DNA from: Tretioscincus oriximinensis
Lineage: Eukaryota; Chordata; Lepidosauria; Squamata; Gymnophthalmidae
DNA: 64,000 bases
Direction of reading: 5' to 3'
Assembly (NCBI GenBank): GCA_022410635.1
Contig: JAJVDF010000959.1
Coordinates: 129,569 to 193,568 of the forward strand
Shown: in pieces, positions 44,892-56,440 of the stretch
Layout of the letters: each line of letters begins with the position of its first letter
How positions within the stretch are numbered: position 1 is the first letter of the stretch
Notes under the pieces: model-generated
Databases searched by the model: none
What the model saw: the letters and a program-made list of their open reading frames with translations, nothing else
What the model was told of the DNA's origin: nothing
Program-made: the position numbers and the translations under genes

Positions 44892-47800
44892 TTTATAATG
44901 ATTTTTATTTTTCAAAAACAGAGAAAAAATAACATACATAATACAAACAATACAAAACAAAATAATTTCGTTTCCCCCACAGTCCCTCCCATCTCCCCCT
45001 TAGAATGGTACAGTTCGTCAGATTTTGGCTTAATGTTTCATATTTGTTTTAAAGAATCCAACGTTGTTCACGGAACATCTTTATAGTTTCTTTTAACAGT
45101 ATATGTGCATTGTTGCTTGAGGCGTGTGTAATAAACGGTTGCCAATTTATTGTCCAATGTGGTTTGAGATGAATCCCGATGAAGAGTAGTCTTTTGCCTT
45201 GTAGAATATCAAAGATCATGAACTCCATAAGGTAGTGCCACCACAGTTCTATAGACCAATTTTGTTGATTTTTCCATTCTTTCACTATAACCATGTGTCC
45301 TGCTAGTATACCCTTGTCTATACAGTATTTATGCTGGTCGCTAATGTTAAGAAACCCCAATTGTCCAAATAGCCAGATCACAGGAGAGTCAGGGATCGAA
45401 ATGTCGGTAACCAACTTTAGTACATCTCTAATTTTCCCCAAAATCTTGTAACCATCGGGCAATACACCCACATGTGGAAATATGAGCCCCTATTACCGCA
45501 CCCGTGCCAACATAATGGTGAGATTCTAGTAATATGCGATAATTGAGCAGGGGTGCGGTACCATCTGGATACTTTTTTCAGTTCCGTCTCCCTGAGCCTG
45601 GTATCTTTAAGTTTCAGGAATGTATTTATCCATCGCTGTCGATATGGCATTAAATGGGGAAATTCCATCTCCCAATATTCCATATTGTTTATCAAATTAT
45701 TATATTTATTGGTCATGATAATATCGTATATTATTTTGATTAGTTTTCTTTCACCTTTCAGCAATTTATATATCACTTCCTCTAGTTTAGATCTTCCAAT
45801 CATGGTGCGTTTTAATTCTCAATTGTTTATTTGCCATTCTACCGCCCATTCCTGGAGCCAGTAGGGCTGTACTGTGTTCTGTGTGATGTTTCTTAATATT
45901 GTTCTATTCAATGTGTTGCCTTCATGATCGATTAAGTCTCTTAAAGTTCTGTAATTATTATTTTTAAGTATTTCTAAATATTTGTTTAATTGACGATCTC
46001 CTGCGGTGTTTAAAGCTGTGGTGGAGGCCACCTGTTTCCAATCAATAACTAGTAAGTGCCAATTTATTTTCCACCTTCTAAAACCAGCACTCAGCGGTAT
46101 TAACCATGTTTTTACCGTTCCTCTTTGGATGAGGGGGTCTAGGATTGATTTATATAACATATTGTTGGCTTCTAATTCTATCCTGACTGATTTTCTACCC
46201 CTCTCATGTTCTAATTGGATCAATTTATGTATTTGAAAGGCGTCATAGTATGTTCTCAGTGATGGGAGTCCCCATCCTAGTTGCTCTCTTTTGGAATATA
46301 GGTTCCTGTTAGAAATTCTATTTTTTTATCGTTTAGAACCCACGATTTGATTTGGGTCTCCCATAATTTAAATTGTGCTTCTGGGATGTCCATGGGTAAT
46401 GTTTGGGAAAAAAATAGGAACTTTGGTAGTATTAGCATATTTACCGCTCTTATTTTCGTGGAGATTGTCCATTTTTTATTTTGCCAGGTCTTTAATAATT
46501 TTCTCACTTTTTTCCAAATCGGGTTATAGTTAAGCCGAATCATTTTATCCATATTTTTAGCTATCCAAATCCCTAAATATTTAAATTTTTTGAGTTGTAT
46601 TCCTAAGCCCGTTCGAGATTGTATTTCCACAAGGTCATTTCTCGGGATGTTAATAGTTAATAGTTCTGATTTTGAGACATTGATTTTCATGCCAGAGAGC
46701 TTTTCGAAATTATCAGCTGTGGTTTTTATACATGGAATGTCTGTCTTTGGATCTGTCATAATGATCAGTGCGTTGTCCGCATACAGTTGTATTTTTATCT
46801 CCTCTCTGTTAATTTGATACCCCTTTATATTTGGATCGTCTCTTATTTTATCTGCTAAAATTTCCATTGCCATTGCGAACAATAAGGGTGACAGCGGACA
46901 TCCCTGTTTCACTCCATTCTGTATATCTACGAACTGGGATACCCCGGAATTTACTTTTATTCTTATTCTATTGTGTAGATATAAATTTGCTATAACTCTG
47001 GTAAAATTCTGTCCCATGTTGAATTTATTGCATAAATTTTCAATATATTTATGACTCACAGAGTCAAACGCCTTATAGACATCTAATTTCAACATTGCCA
47101 ATTGTTTTTTATAATTTTGGGCGTGATTCAGAATATTAATTGTGTTTCTTATGGGATCAGCAATCTGTCTCCCTTTTATGAATCCAAATTGATCCTCATT
47201 TATTATTTTAGGTAGTATTTTCTCTAACCTTTTTGCTAAGATTGAGGTGAATATTTTGTAATCCTGGTTTAAAAGTGTGATTGGTCGGTACGATTCAACA
47301 TCTGAAGGGAGTCTGCCTTTTTTGAGTATTGGTACTATCTCGGATTCTCTCCATGTGGAGGGAATATCCTGTCCGGACAATATTTGATTAAACATAATTG
47401 TCATATGAGGGATTAAGTCTTCTTTAAAAAGTTTATAGAATACTGAGGTGAAGCCATCTATTCCTGGTGATTTTCCTAGTTTTAGTCCTGTAATAGCAGA
47501 TCTTACTTCTTGCTCGGTAATTATATTGTTGAGAGTGGTTTGATCCTGGTTATTTAGTTGTATTTGTGCCCGGAAAAGGGGAGGATCAACATTTCAAAGT
47601 CTATATAGATGTTTATAGAATATGGCTAAGCATTCTCTTATTTTTGGATCCCGAGTTTGTATTTGTCCCTCCTTATCCTTTAATGCTGAAATTCTCTTTT
47701 TATCCTCCTTGGACTTTAAAGATTTAGCCATTCTTTTCATACTTCTAACGTCACAGGCTAGTATCTCGTTTCTTGCAAACATGCTTGTTTTAATTAATTT

Positions 47801-48146
47801 TGCTCTGTCTAGAATTTCAAGTTTTTTTCTGGCATCATCTAGCTGCTTTTTAACATTTGGATGTGGTCTAGTTCTAAGATTTACCTCTAATTGTTGTATA
47901 TTGGAAATAATTTCCTGCCTATAGTTATTCCTGGCTCTTCTTATTCTAATATCCTGTTGGATGCAGAGACCCCTCATTGTGGCCTTGAAGGCATCCCACA
48001 CGAGAGAGTCACTCATATTTGGTGTTCTGTTAGTTTCAAAAAATTGGCTAATTTTTGTTCTCAGTTCTATCATAATTTCGTTATTGTCCGCCCAATCTGA
48101 TGAGAATCTTTTGTGTTCATCTTTATCATAACATGTCATCATTCTC
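44892..48146 (-). mobile_element. 5'-truncated L1-like LINE, minus strand
   Basis: The insertion is bounded by the 17-bp direct repeat atattatgataaagatg at 44875-44891 and 48147-48163. The 3' end of the element (left) has a T-rich stretch, complement of an A-rich tail. Content is the ORF2 linker, reverse transcriptase and C-terminal region; the endonuclease and ORF1 are missing. The 5' end (right) carries an unusual inverted copy of the target. Confidence 0.9.
44900..48110 (-). pseudogene. L1-like ORF2 remnant (reverse transcriptase)
   Basis: Reading leftward: linker (WDAFKATMRGLCIQQDIR, 48000-47600), RT from about 47550 with SYRPITLLNQDYKIF, LKLDVYKAFDSV (motif A, Asp present) and GVKQGCPLSPLLFAMAME. 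The catalytic box is LYADNALII: YADN in place of YADD. The continuous frame is 47404-46277, and the C-terminal third is broken into pieces (46223-45819, 45803-45417, 45471-45049). Related to but distinct from the L1 at 61134. Confidence 0.88.
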
Positions 48147-48173
48147 ATATTATGATAAAGATGAACACAAAAG
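48108..48173. repeat. 23-bp perfect inverted repeat at the L1 5' junction
   Basis: Arms 48108-48130 and 48151-48173 are exact reverse complements with a 20-nt spacer. The right arm is genomic target (it includes most of the L1 target duplication and the next 10 bases). The left arm lies inside the inserted DNA where L1 coding sequence is expected to be. Confidence 0.92.
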
Positions 48174-49202
48174 CCTACCCGGCCGTCACCAACATACGGT
48201 GTTTGTCTAGCAGTAATTGTATCACTGAAAGAAAGAAAAAATATTTTTATTACTTTCAATTGTGCTAGCAAATACTTTCACAAGAAAATAGAACTGTTTA
48301 AAACTTGGTGGTGGAGTTAAAAAAAAAGCTCAGCATTGTATGCCTTTGAAGTTTTCTTTGATCTTGAGAAAATTGTTAAGTCACAGAGGATAAAAGAGTT
48401 TTATCATTCAATTCCACTGATACCTGGAAATCCCTGTGAATGGAATTTGCTCAAGTCCTACCCAATTCCTGCAGTCAAACTACCTCTTTGTTTCTTCTAG
48501 ATGAAAGTCTTCAGCTGTTAAAGCAGAAGACCTCTATGCACTTTCCAGGAAAAAAGCCTTGTTTAACTCAGTGGAGTTTATTTCTCAGTACATAGAGATT
48601 TTCACTCTGAGCATACTTTCCTTTGTGCATAATTTTCCCTCCAATGAACAATTGAGAGGGAGTTGTCAAGTATCAAGCAATTTATATTGTGCATTATGGC
48701 TGAGAAAAATATTTTAGAGTTATGACGGAAATTTAATGAAACAAGTTACAAATAAAGTCATTCTAGACTGTAGATTTTTTTTGTTTAGCATGTTAAATCT
48801 AAGTATGATCAATTCACAAGTGAGAAACATTTTATATGTTCTGGATTTTTTTTAAAAAACAAGCAATTCACTCATCCTTTAACTAGCAAAAAGTGGAAAT
48901 GAAGTCAGCATACATGCTCATGTCCCATCTCATTCACTTCCCATCTGAACACTTATGAAATCCAGATACAACATATGGGCTTCTTCAGCTTCAAAAGACG
49001 ACGTTTAAGAGGAGTGTATAAAATCATGCATGGGAGGGAAAACTATTTTCTCTATCACACAACACTAGGACCAGGGTTCATTCCTTGAAACTGATGGGCA
49101 GAAGAGTGAGGACAGACAAAACAAAGTATTTTTTCACCCAGAGGTGAATGGAATTCGCCCTAGTTCCAGAAGAGCTGTATAGGTTTAATACAGGAATAGA
49201 CA

Positions 49203-49592
49203 GCAAACAAGAAGACACCACACGGCTGCTAGAAAAAATGTATTGAAGACTACGAAAAATAATAATGCTGGGTAACAAATCAAAATGGGGGCTATCTCCG
49301 CCTGGTTATGTAGAGATTTCGATGAATTTCTTCAGGCCCTGAAAGAGACCCAGCCAAGGTTAAGTTTTACAAGACGCATGTTAATATGAAGGTAAAATGC
49401 TCCACCGAGACAAGATTCAGAGAAGTTTTATAAGTGTCTTCAATGGTGGTAAGACAATGGTGGTAAAAGTGTCTTCAATTTGTTACCCGACATTATTGTT
49501 TTTTGTAGTCTTGAATACATTTTTTCCAGCAGCCGTGTGGTGTCTTCTTGTTTGTTGTCTATTGCCTTTGCCGGCACCACTCCATTGTTTGC
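49203..49592 (-). mobile_element. Penelope-like(?) fold-back insertion with hammerhead motif
   Basis: A 390-bp insertion between perfect 18-bp direct repeats ttaatacaggaatagaca (49185-49202, 49593-49610). The 77-bp inverted arms are 49204-49280 and 49478-49554, about 92% identical. The right end has 38 extra bases that the left lacks. A hammerhead candidate lies at 49288-49340 on the minus strand. Long duplications argue for target-primed insertion rather than a DNA transposon. Penelope-like elements are known to carry hammerheads and inverted LTR-like ends, so I infer that family; no protein is present. Confidence 0.6.
49288..49340 (-). ncRNA. Hammerhead ribozyme candidate
   Basis: Minus strand, 5' to 3': stem I strand gggc (49339-49336), core CTGAAGA (49335-49329), an 8-nt stem II region aattcatc (2 pairs plus an A-C at its base), core GAAA (49320-49317), stem III tctc (49316-49313) pairing gaga (49298-49295) around a 14-nt loop. 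Then come T (pairs with the last core A) and A as the cleavage-site base at 49293, followed by gccc, which pairs with gggc to close stem I. All invariant core bases are present. Weak point: short stem II with a mismatch. Confidence 0.55.
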
Positions 49593-50029
49593 TTAATACA
49601 GGAATAGACAAGTTCATGGAAACCAAGGGTATAAACAGATACTAGGATGGATGTCTTGATGCTGCCTCCGAGATGGAGCAACAGGCAGAATTCCTGAAAT
49701 GCCATTTGCAAGGTGTCGAGAATAGTTGAAGATTTTGCCTTCGACTGTTCCAGGCTGCCCAGGTGGGCTTCTATGTGAGACAGAATGCTGGACTAGATTG
49801 GCTCTGGCCAGATTCAGCAAGGCTCCTGTTAAGTTTTTATGTTCTTTTGTTCACTTTCCCAAATAGTTTAACTGATCTTAGAATCTAGAACAGGAAGAGT
49901 TATCCATAGCACAATATCCTAGATGCTGAAAGGTTAAATACATTAGGGCATTTTCATACAAGTCATCCTCTCCACATTTTAAAAATTTGCTAGCTAGTTA
50001 CCAAGGGTGTCTGAATCTTCATTGGAAGT

Positions 50030-50564
50030 NNNNNNNNNNNNNNNNNNNNNNNNNNNNNNNNNNNNNNNNNNNNNNNNNNNNNNNNNNNNNNNNNNNNNNN
50101 NNNNNNNNNNNNNNNNNNNNNNNNNNNNNNNNNNNNNNNNNNNNNNNNNNNNNNNNNNNNNNNNNNNNNNNNNNNNNNNNNNNNNNNNNNNNNNNNNNNN
50201 NNNNNNNNNNNNNNNNNNNNNNNNNNNNNNNNNNNNNNNNNNNNNNNNNNNNNNNNNNNNNNNNNNNNNNNNNNNNNNNNNNNNNNNNNNNNNNNNNNNN
50301 NNNNNNNNNNNNNNNNNNNNNNNNNNNNNNNNNNNNNNNNNNNNNNNNNNNNNNNNNNNNNNNNNNNNNNNNNNNNNNNNNNNNNNNNNNNNNNNNNNNN
50401 NNNNNNNNNNNNNNNNNNNNNNNNNNNNNNNNNNNNNNNNNNNNNNNNNNNNNNNNNNNNNNNNNNNNNNNNNNNNNNNNNNNNNNNNNNNNNNNNNNNN
50501 NNNNNNNNNNNNNNNNNNNNNNNNNNNNNNNNNNNNNNNNNNNNNNNNNNNNNNNNNNNNNNNN
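50030..50564. other. Assembly gap (535 N)
   Basis: Unbroken run of N. Any open frames across it are artefacts. Confidence 0.99.
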
Positions 50565-50859
50565 GAAGCTAGAGTAAGCCACAAAAAATTATGCTACCAG
50601 CAGGATGCTGCAAAAGCTCAGAGCTAACAGTTTAATCAGAACCACTTCTCTGCCCCAAAAGCAGCCCTTTTATATTATGGTTCTCAGCTCTTAGCTAATA
50701 TGCTTTCAACCTTGGCTGCTAGAATATTCCAGTTCCAGGTGGCACTAATTTTTAAACCATCACTGGTCACAACTGTTAACAATAGTCTTTTGTACCCTAT
50801 GGCAGATACAATATTCTTGACATTCTCTTCATGTTCATCAGCTACATTTTGGTTTATAG

Positions 50860-51170
50860 GCATGGATAGCTCAGTTGCTAAGGAATCTGTCTCTCAGCCG
50901 GGAGATTGGGTTTCGAAGCCTTGTGTCAGACGTGGAGAGGGGTGAGCCCCTTCCACTAGCCTGTAGCTCTACCCAACCCAGCTATTCGAAAGCAGGAACT
51001 GCAAGGAATTGCAACTGACTGCAAGTAGATACATGGGAACCACCAGAGCCTGGTGAAGACAGAATGTAAGCCTTTGCGCAAAATATATCCTTGTAAGCCG
51101 CTTTGAGTCCCTTTGAAAAGTGAGAAAAGCAGAGTATAAGAACCCAGTTCTTCTTGTTCTTCTTCTTATC
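50860..51170 (+). mobile_element. tRNA-derived SINE (family B), full length
   Basis: Head gatagctcagttgctaagg (A box) and gggtttcgaagcc (B box). Body gagccccttccactagcctg and tail ccgctttgagtccctttgaa, then (ttc)n. Closely similar to the copy at 18070. Confidence 0.87.
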
Positions 51171-51861
51171 CCAGGAAGGACAAGGCACTTTGCTAAGATA
51201 TTTTGGTGGTGCTAAATGATACAATTGATTTTCTGTGCAAGCCTTTAATATTTGGGGATATTTTTGTTAGAACTCTGCTGATAGCATATGGAGAGCGGCA
51301 CATCAACTTTTAAAATCTCTAAACTTGTGGGTACAAATCTGGAAAAACCGTCTGTGAACGTAAGATCATTCTTCATCCATAAAATGCTTTATCTAAGCCT
51401 TTGGTTGCTTAATGAACCATACAGCATACTCTCCTCATCCCATCCTTGGGTCTGCTACTTAGTTTAAATTATATTATCAACAATAATCTTTGGTCTTTAT
51501 TTTTTTTTTTAAAAAAAGGGTTACTCGGTCAAAGTGAAAAAAACGCAGCATATTTTGGAATCCCTTCAAAGTTTTTGATTTTGAAAGAAGTCTGCTTTTA
51601 CTAAGTATTCAAGAATGTAGACTGATTGAAACTGATAATTTTTTAACATATCTGTAAAACACCATGAAAGATTTATTGACTGAAATCCTCTGTACAGCTT
51701 TAAATCTGAGCTTCAATCATTATTGTTCTGCAAGCAAGAAAACAAACATAAAATGCTATTTCTTCCTTCATGCAATGGATTCTTTTACAGCTCCAAACAT
51801 TTAAATAGCTGCTGATCTATGTACTTAGGTTTATTTGATATATAGGGCCCTGATCACACGT

Positions 51862-51968
51862 AAGATTATGGATAGCTTTAAAATAGGATTAGACAAATTC
51901 ATGGAAGCCAAATGTATCACAACCTACCAGGATGGATGTCTTGATAATGGATAATGGATAATGGATGC
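51862..51968 (+). mobile_element. CR1-clade LINE fragment (ttcttatg subfamily)
   Basis: Contains ggattagacaaattcatgga and accaggatggatgtcttgat, then a short tandem of ataatgg. Confidence 0.65.
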
Positions 51969-52056
51969 TCTTTGCTATCACGGGAAAATACCCTATTTCA
52001 AAATTTTTGATTTCTCTGCTGTTAAAGTCGTAACTGAAAGGGAATGGAGGAAAATA

Positions 52057-52109
52057 TCCATCCATCCATCTATCATCTGCCTGCCTGCCTGCCTGCCTGT
52101 CTGCCTGNC

Positions 52110-52202
<93 letters not shown>
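52057..52202. repeat. Compound tetranucleotide microsatellite
   Basis: Successive blocks (tcca)n, (tgcc)n, (tgtc)n and (tatc)n, about 146 bp, each block one substitution from the next. One N in the middle. Confidence 0.97.
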
Positions 52203-52203
<1 letters not shown>

Positions 52204-53384
52204 ACTTTATCCAGTAAATAGCTTACCTGGATAGATTTCATGCAAATCCACATGACTGTTTTCTTGGATATAAGCTGACCGATACATTACTGCATGTTCC
52301 AATAGGGAGAGGAAAAAATTTTTTGCTGAACTTTTTACCTATGAACTAAACGGGTTGATCCAACACATAAATGACTTTCTAAACAAAAATTACTCCACAG
52401 CTCAGCTCAAAGATGTATCCTGAAAGAGGCCTAATGGTTGCTGAGTGATCAACATTTTTCAAAGAGCAACTTTTGCTGACTAGGTAAAATTAATTTCCAC
52501 CATCTGAAAAGCATCAGAAAAATTACAGAGTATACATTCAAGGAAATCCCTTCCTCTGACAGAACCATTTAACTACATATATACAACCAATCATACATGA
52601 ATCTGTTAGGACATTTGATGACATATTCTGCGTTAATTTTAGCAAAATTGAGTTGATAGATGAACTTATTGCTATTCCTAATTGAACTATCCATACATTT
52701 TCTTTTTGTTTGTTTTATCATCATGATTTTTGTTTTAACTGCCTTGAACTGAAACTATTTAGCTTGAAAAACGAAGCTTAGATCCTGCATATTCTTTAGT
52801 GACATTGCATTTTGAGTGAAAAATGGACTATGAAACTCCAACATATCATCTGGGCTGCACTTAACATCTAAAATTCAGAAAGTGTATAAATGGGAATTTT
52901 TTGGAACAAGTTTCTTAATAGGGAATTCACTATGCATTACATTTTTCAAATCATTGGGTGACCTCTGGTTCTAGCATTTGGGGGAAAGAGCAGAAAATCT
53001 CTCACGATTTGCTTTGTCTTCAATTATTTGCTTTTTCTCCAGTTACCATTAACCCTATTATCACCGTTTCCAAAAGAGTTTGCTATACAAGACTTATTTT
53101 ATACAATAACAGTATAAAATGAAACATGTTGCGATAGCTAATGGAAAATGCACAGGGTATTCGGACCGAAGAAAGCATTGCTTGGGAAGTTTCCTTCTTA
53201 GTGTCAGTTATCTTATGCTATGCTAACCCCATGTTGGCTAATCCAACTCACACAAGGCCAAATTAACTCTGGTGTGAAAAAGTTTCAGATTTAAACGAGA
53301 GCCCAGCGGACATCAACTATTTGGTCTAACCGTCAAATCCAGGACCAAAAGTTGCAGCACTTTTCAACCAGGCCATTTCCAGCT

Positions 53385-53925
53385 CAGGGTCTGGAGCACC
53401 TCCCTTATGAAGTCAGGCTGCAACGTCTGGGCCTCTAAAGCCTTGAAAGGCGACGTTTGAGAGGTGATCTGAAGTGTACAAAATCATGCATGAGATGGAC
53501 AGGGTGAATAGAGAAAAAAAGTTTTCTCTATCACACAACACAAGGACCAGAGGGCACTCCTTAAAACTGTTGGGTGGAAAAGTGAGAACAGACAAAGGAA
53601 AGTATTTTTTCACCCAGAGGGTCATTGGCTTGTGGAATTTACTTCCTGAAGAGGTAGTGGTCACTAACAGCTTGGATAGTTTCAAGACAGGACTAGACAG
53701 GTTTATAGACACCAAGGGATACTAGGATGGATGTCTGGATGCTGCCTCCAGGATGGAGCAACAGGCAGGACTCCTGAAATACCATTTGCAGGGAGTCATA
53801 AACGGGCATATTTTGCTTTCTTCTGTTCGGACTGTGCAGGTGCATCTGGTGGGCCTCTGTGAATGCTGGACTTGATGGACTGTGGCCTGATCCAGTATGG
53901 CTCTTCTTATATTCTTACGTTCTTT
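53385..53925 (+). mobile_element. CR1-clade LINE 3' end (ttcttatg subfamily)
   Basis: Encodes MHEMDRVNREKKFSLSHNTR, then VIGLWNLLPEEVVVTNSLDS and FIDTKGY-stop (53474-53725), the C-terminus of the RT ORF. The 3' UTR follows with a tggctcttcttatattctta end. Only the N-terminal side is lost. Confidence 0.88.
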
Positions 53926-53959
53926 GTATGCCACCAAAATGAACTTCATCGTGTATTCT

Positions 53960-56017
53960 GGACTATGGGGATGTGAATTATTCTTTAAGAATAATGATTC
54001 TTTACCTCCAATTTGTCTCTATAAAATGTCGCTTGTAAAGCTGTGATCTTCAAAAATACATAGTCATTCAGCCTAATCAACATACCCTACTTTTCTACTA
54101 CTTTTGCAGGTTGAGGAAGAAAATGTTAAGAAAATGTATTAAAAGAAAAAAATCAAACTGTCAGTCGGGTTGATCAAAGACTCTAAAAGGGAACAAATTG
54201 GTTTTGGGGAAATTAGCTGAGTCTATTATTTTTCTGGCATCTCAGGCCAATAGATTGGTGTAACAAACTGCTCAGAGGAAGACCGCAATTTCTTTACCCA
54301 ACAATCTTTAATAAAAAAAACAAAGTGGGGAGGGGATTGAGGCAATTTATGGAGTGGCTGCTGTTGCATTTGATGCATTTATCCAGGCAAGTTCAAAGAT
54401 ATACGGATAAGGTTACAGTGGGGCAACATGATAATAAGGATATTGATAAAGGATGTTTTAAAGGATATTGCTCCTCTTAACTGAAGCAGAAAGTTTCTTG
54501 GTCTTCAGAGGTGCATTTGTGGGTGGTACAATCTAAAATAAATTCCTAAAAATCCTAACATCTCTTTTGCCACTTGTCTTAGGATAGGCATGTCACATTG
54601 AGGACATGAAATTAGCCTGAGATTTTTAAAGATTGTGGGCTTTTTATGACTCTTGGCTTGCCTTCTTTCCCTTCCTCCCTCCCGCCGGCCTCCATCGTCT
54701 ACATTCTTCCCTTGCTTCCTCCTGATACCAGACCAGCAAGAATGTCCGTGACCATGGCAGCCAGAAAGGTGAGCCAGTTGCCATAGCAGCAGCTGAGTGG
54801 CCATGTCNCTCATTTCTGGACAGGGACTGTGGCAGATATTGAGAATTTGGAATAATAAGGCTGTCAGACACTAATTGGTTCCAAAATAACAAGGCAAGAC
54901 TCAGTTTTGATAATACAAAGCAAACTTTATTTACATCAAGATTATACTGGCCCTGGCTTTGTTGCTTTAGAGTAAGAAAAAAGGAGAAAAATATAGATTC
55001 CCTCTTTAACAGGCACATAACAGATACCCTATATAACATGGGCCTACCTACAGGCCTTTGTGATCACAGAGTCTGCTTAGAAGGATGTGCATGTAGGAAG
55101 ATGTTGCAAGAAGGAATGTTTGCAAAGGAAAGAATGTGCAGTGATCTTTGCTCCAAAAAGTATTAAACAAAAGGGGCAGTCCCAAGCAGGAAATAAATGT
55201 CTTAAAGGGTATAGCCCTTATTCTGCTAAAGCCTGNAAGGAGATGCATATTCCAACAGCAGAAGCCAGACAAACGAGGCAAACAAGGGCTGCATGCCAGG
55301 GCCTAGCCTGCCTGGGTGTTGCAAAAGTGCTGACAGCCAGGGAGTGGGGCTGTATCCTGGTTGTGCCCAGCCAATAAAATAGCAGCAGCAGTGGTGGCAA
55401 CCAGGGGGGTGGGTGGCTAAGAAGGCCTGTATGCAGGTTGGGAGCAGGATACCTGAGAGGTATCTACACCATCAGGCATGCTTGGTTAGTTGCTATGCCA
55501 GTGTTTGTAGCAGAAACACAGGCTAGGAAAAGGCAAACAGCATCTTCTTTGTTGTTTCATGTGTTCTGGGCATGCATGAATGCCAACAAGCGCCATATTA
55601 GTTGCACTGAAGATGTGTGTGCTTGACAAAAGGGAAGCCAACCCCACAAAGCTTGCAGATTTTAAAAATTGGGTTACACAAACAAATTTCTTGAAATTAA
55701 AATTCTTCTGCGACCTTTCCCAGAAATCTGAGATTTAATTCCAAATTCCTAGATTCTCTTCCCTTGACCAATAAATTTATCCACTCATTGATTGTTTGCC
55801 CCAGCTCCGATAAAGTTGTCCATCTTCCCAAATATAACTACAATCTGTCCTCCAAATCTGTCCTCATTTAGTGTTCATTCTAGACATAAATACTAAATGG
55901 GCAGCAAAAGTCATTCTCATAGATCTCTTGTTTGGTCTAAGAACCGGTCACCAGGGATCGAGGAATAGAGGCAAAGAGACTGCCACTACAGATCTTTGAA
56001 TATAGGAGTAGGAAGAG
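53960..56017. other. Intergenic, nothing firmly recognised
   Basis: Mixed composition; 54920-55650 has an actttatttaca start and Gln/Ala-coding chance frames that might be an old minus-strand LTR, but no termini or duplications are visible. Confidence 0.3.
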
Positions 56018-56242
56018 TTGTTTTTTACACCTTGCTTTTCCCAACCCAAGGGGAATCAAAACAGCTTACATAATCTTCTGTTCTCTTCACAACAGATACC
56101 TTGTAAAGTAGATGAGAGATCTCTGAAGAACTGTGACCAGTCCAAGGTCACACCCAGTTGGCTTTTGTGGAAGAGAGTAGAATCGAACCAAGGGTCTTCC
56201 AGATAAGAATCTGGCATACTAACNGCTACACCAGACTGGTCA
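56018..56242 (-). mobile_element. tRNA-derived SINE (family A-like), diverged
   Basis: Reversed: head around ccagtctggtgtagc, B-box region ggttcgattct, body ccaactgggtgtgaccttgg, and a tail of the ccttgggttgggaaaagc type, closer to family B. A mixed copy. Confidence 0.72.
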
Positions 56243-56440
56243 GCCAGTCATTAGCCCAGAAGACTTGAGCTGCTCTTGTTGGAAAGAATAATTTCTAATT
56301 ATATTCAGCATTGAGGAATAGAATAATCTTCACACAGCTTGGTCTGATGTTCAGATTTTATATCTTCTGAGATGCAAAAAAGAGGATCAAAATGATGATA
56401 TTGTTCTTTGGGGGCCACTTGAAATACAGTACAAAGTGTA

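Larger units (their letters stand above)
48976..49850 (+). mobile_element. CR1-clade LINE 3' end, split by a fold-back insertion
   Basis: The left part 48976-49202 (tcaaaagacgacgtttaaga ... gtgaggacagacaaa) and right part 49593-49850 (aggatggatgtcttgatgct ... tgtgagacagaatgctggac) are collinear with 53385-53925. The 390-bp interruption is a separate insertion. Confidence 0.85.

Noticed and set aside
49987..50627. Four open frames of about 190-206 codons on both strands
   Set aside because: They run through the 535-N assembly gap and have no real sequence.
52057..52202. Regular short repeats that could be mistaken for a CRISPR-like or minisatellite array
   Set aside because: It is a simple tetranucleotide microsatellite with no spacers.
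51961..52221. 86-codon open frame ending in Cys/Leu/Val/Ser/Ile repeats
   Set aside because: Translation of the tetranucleotide microsatellite.
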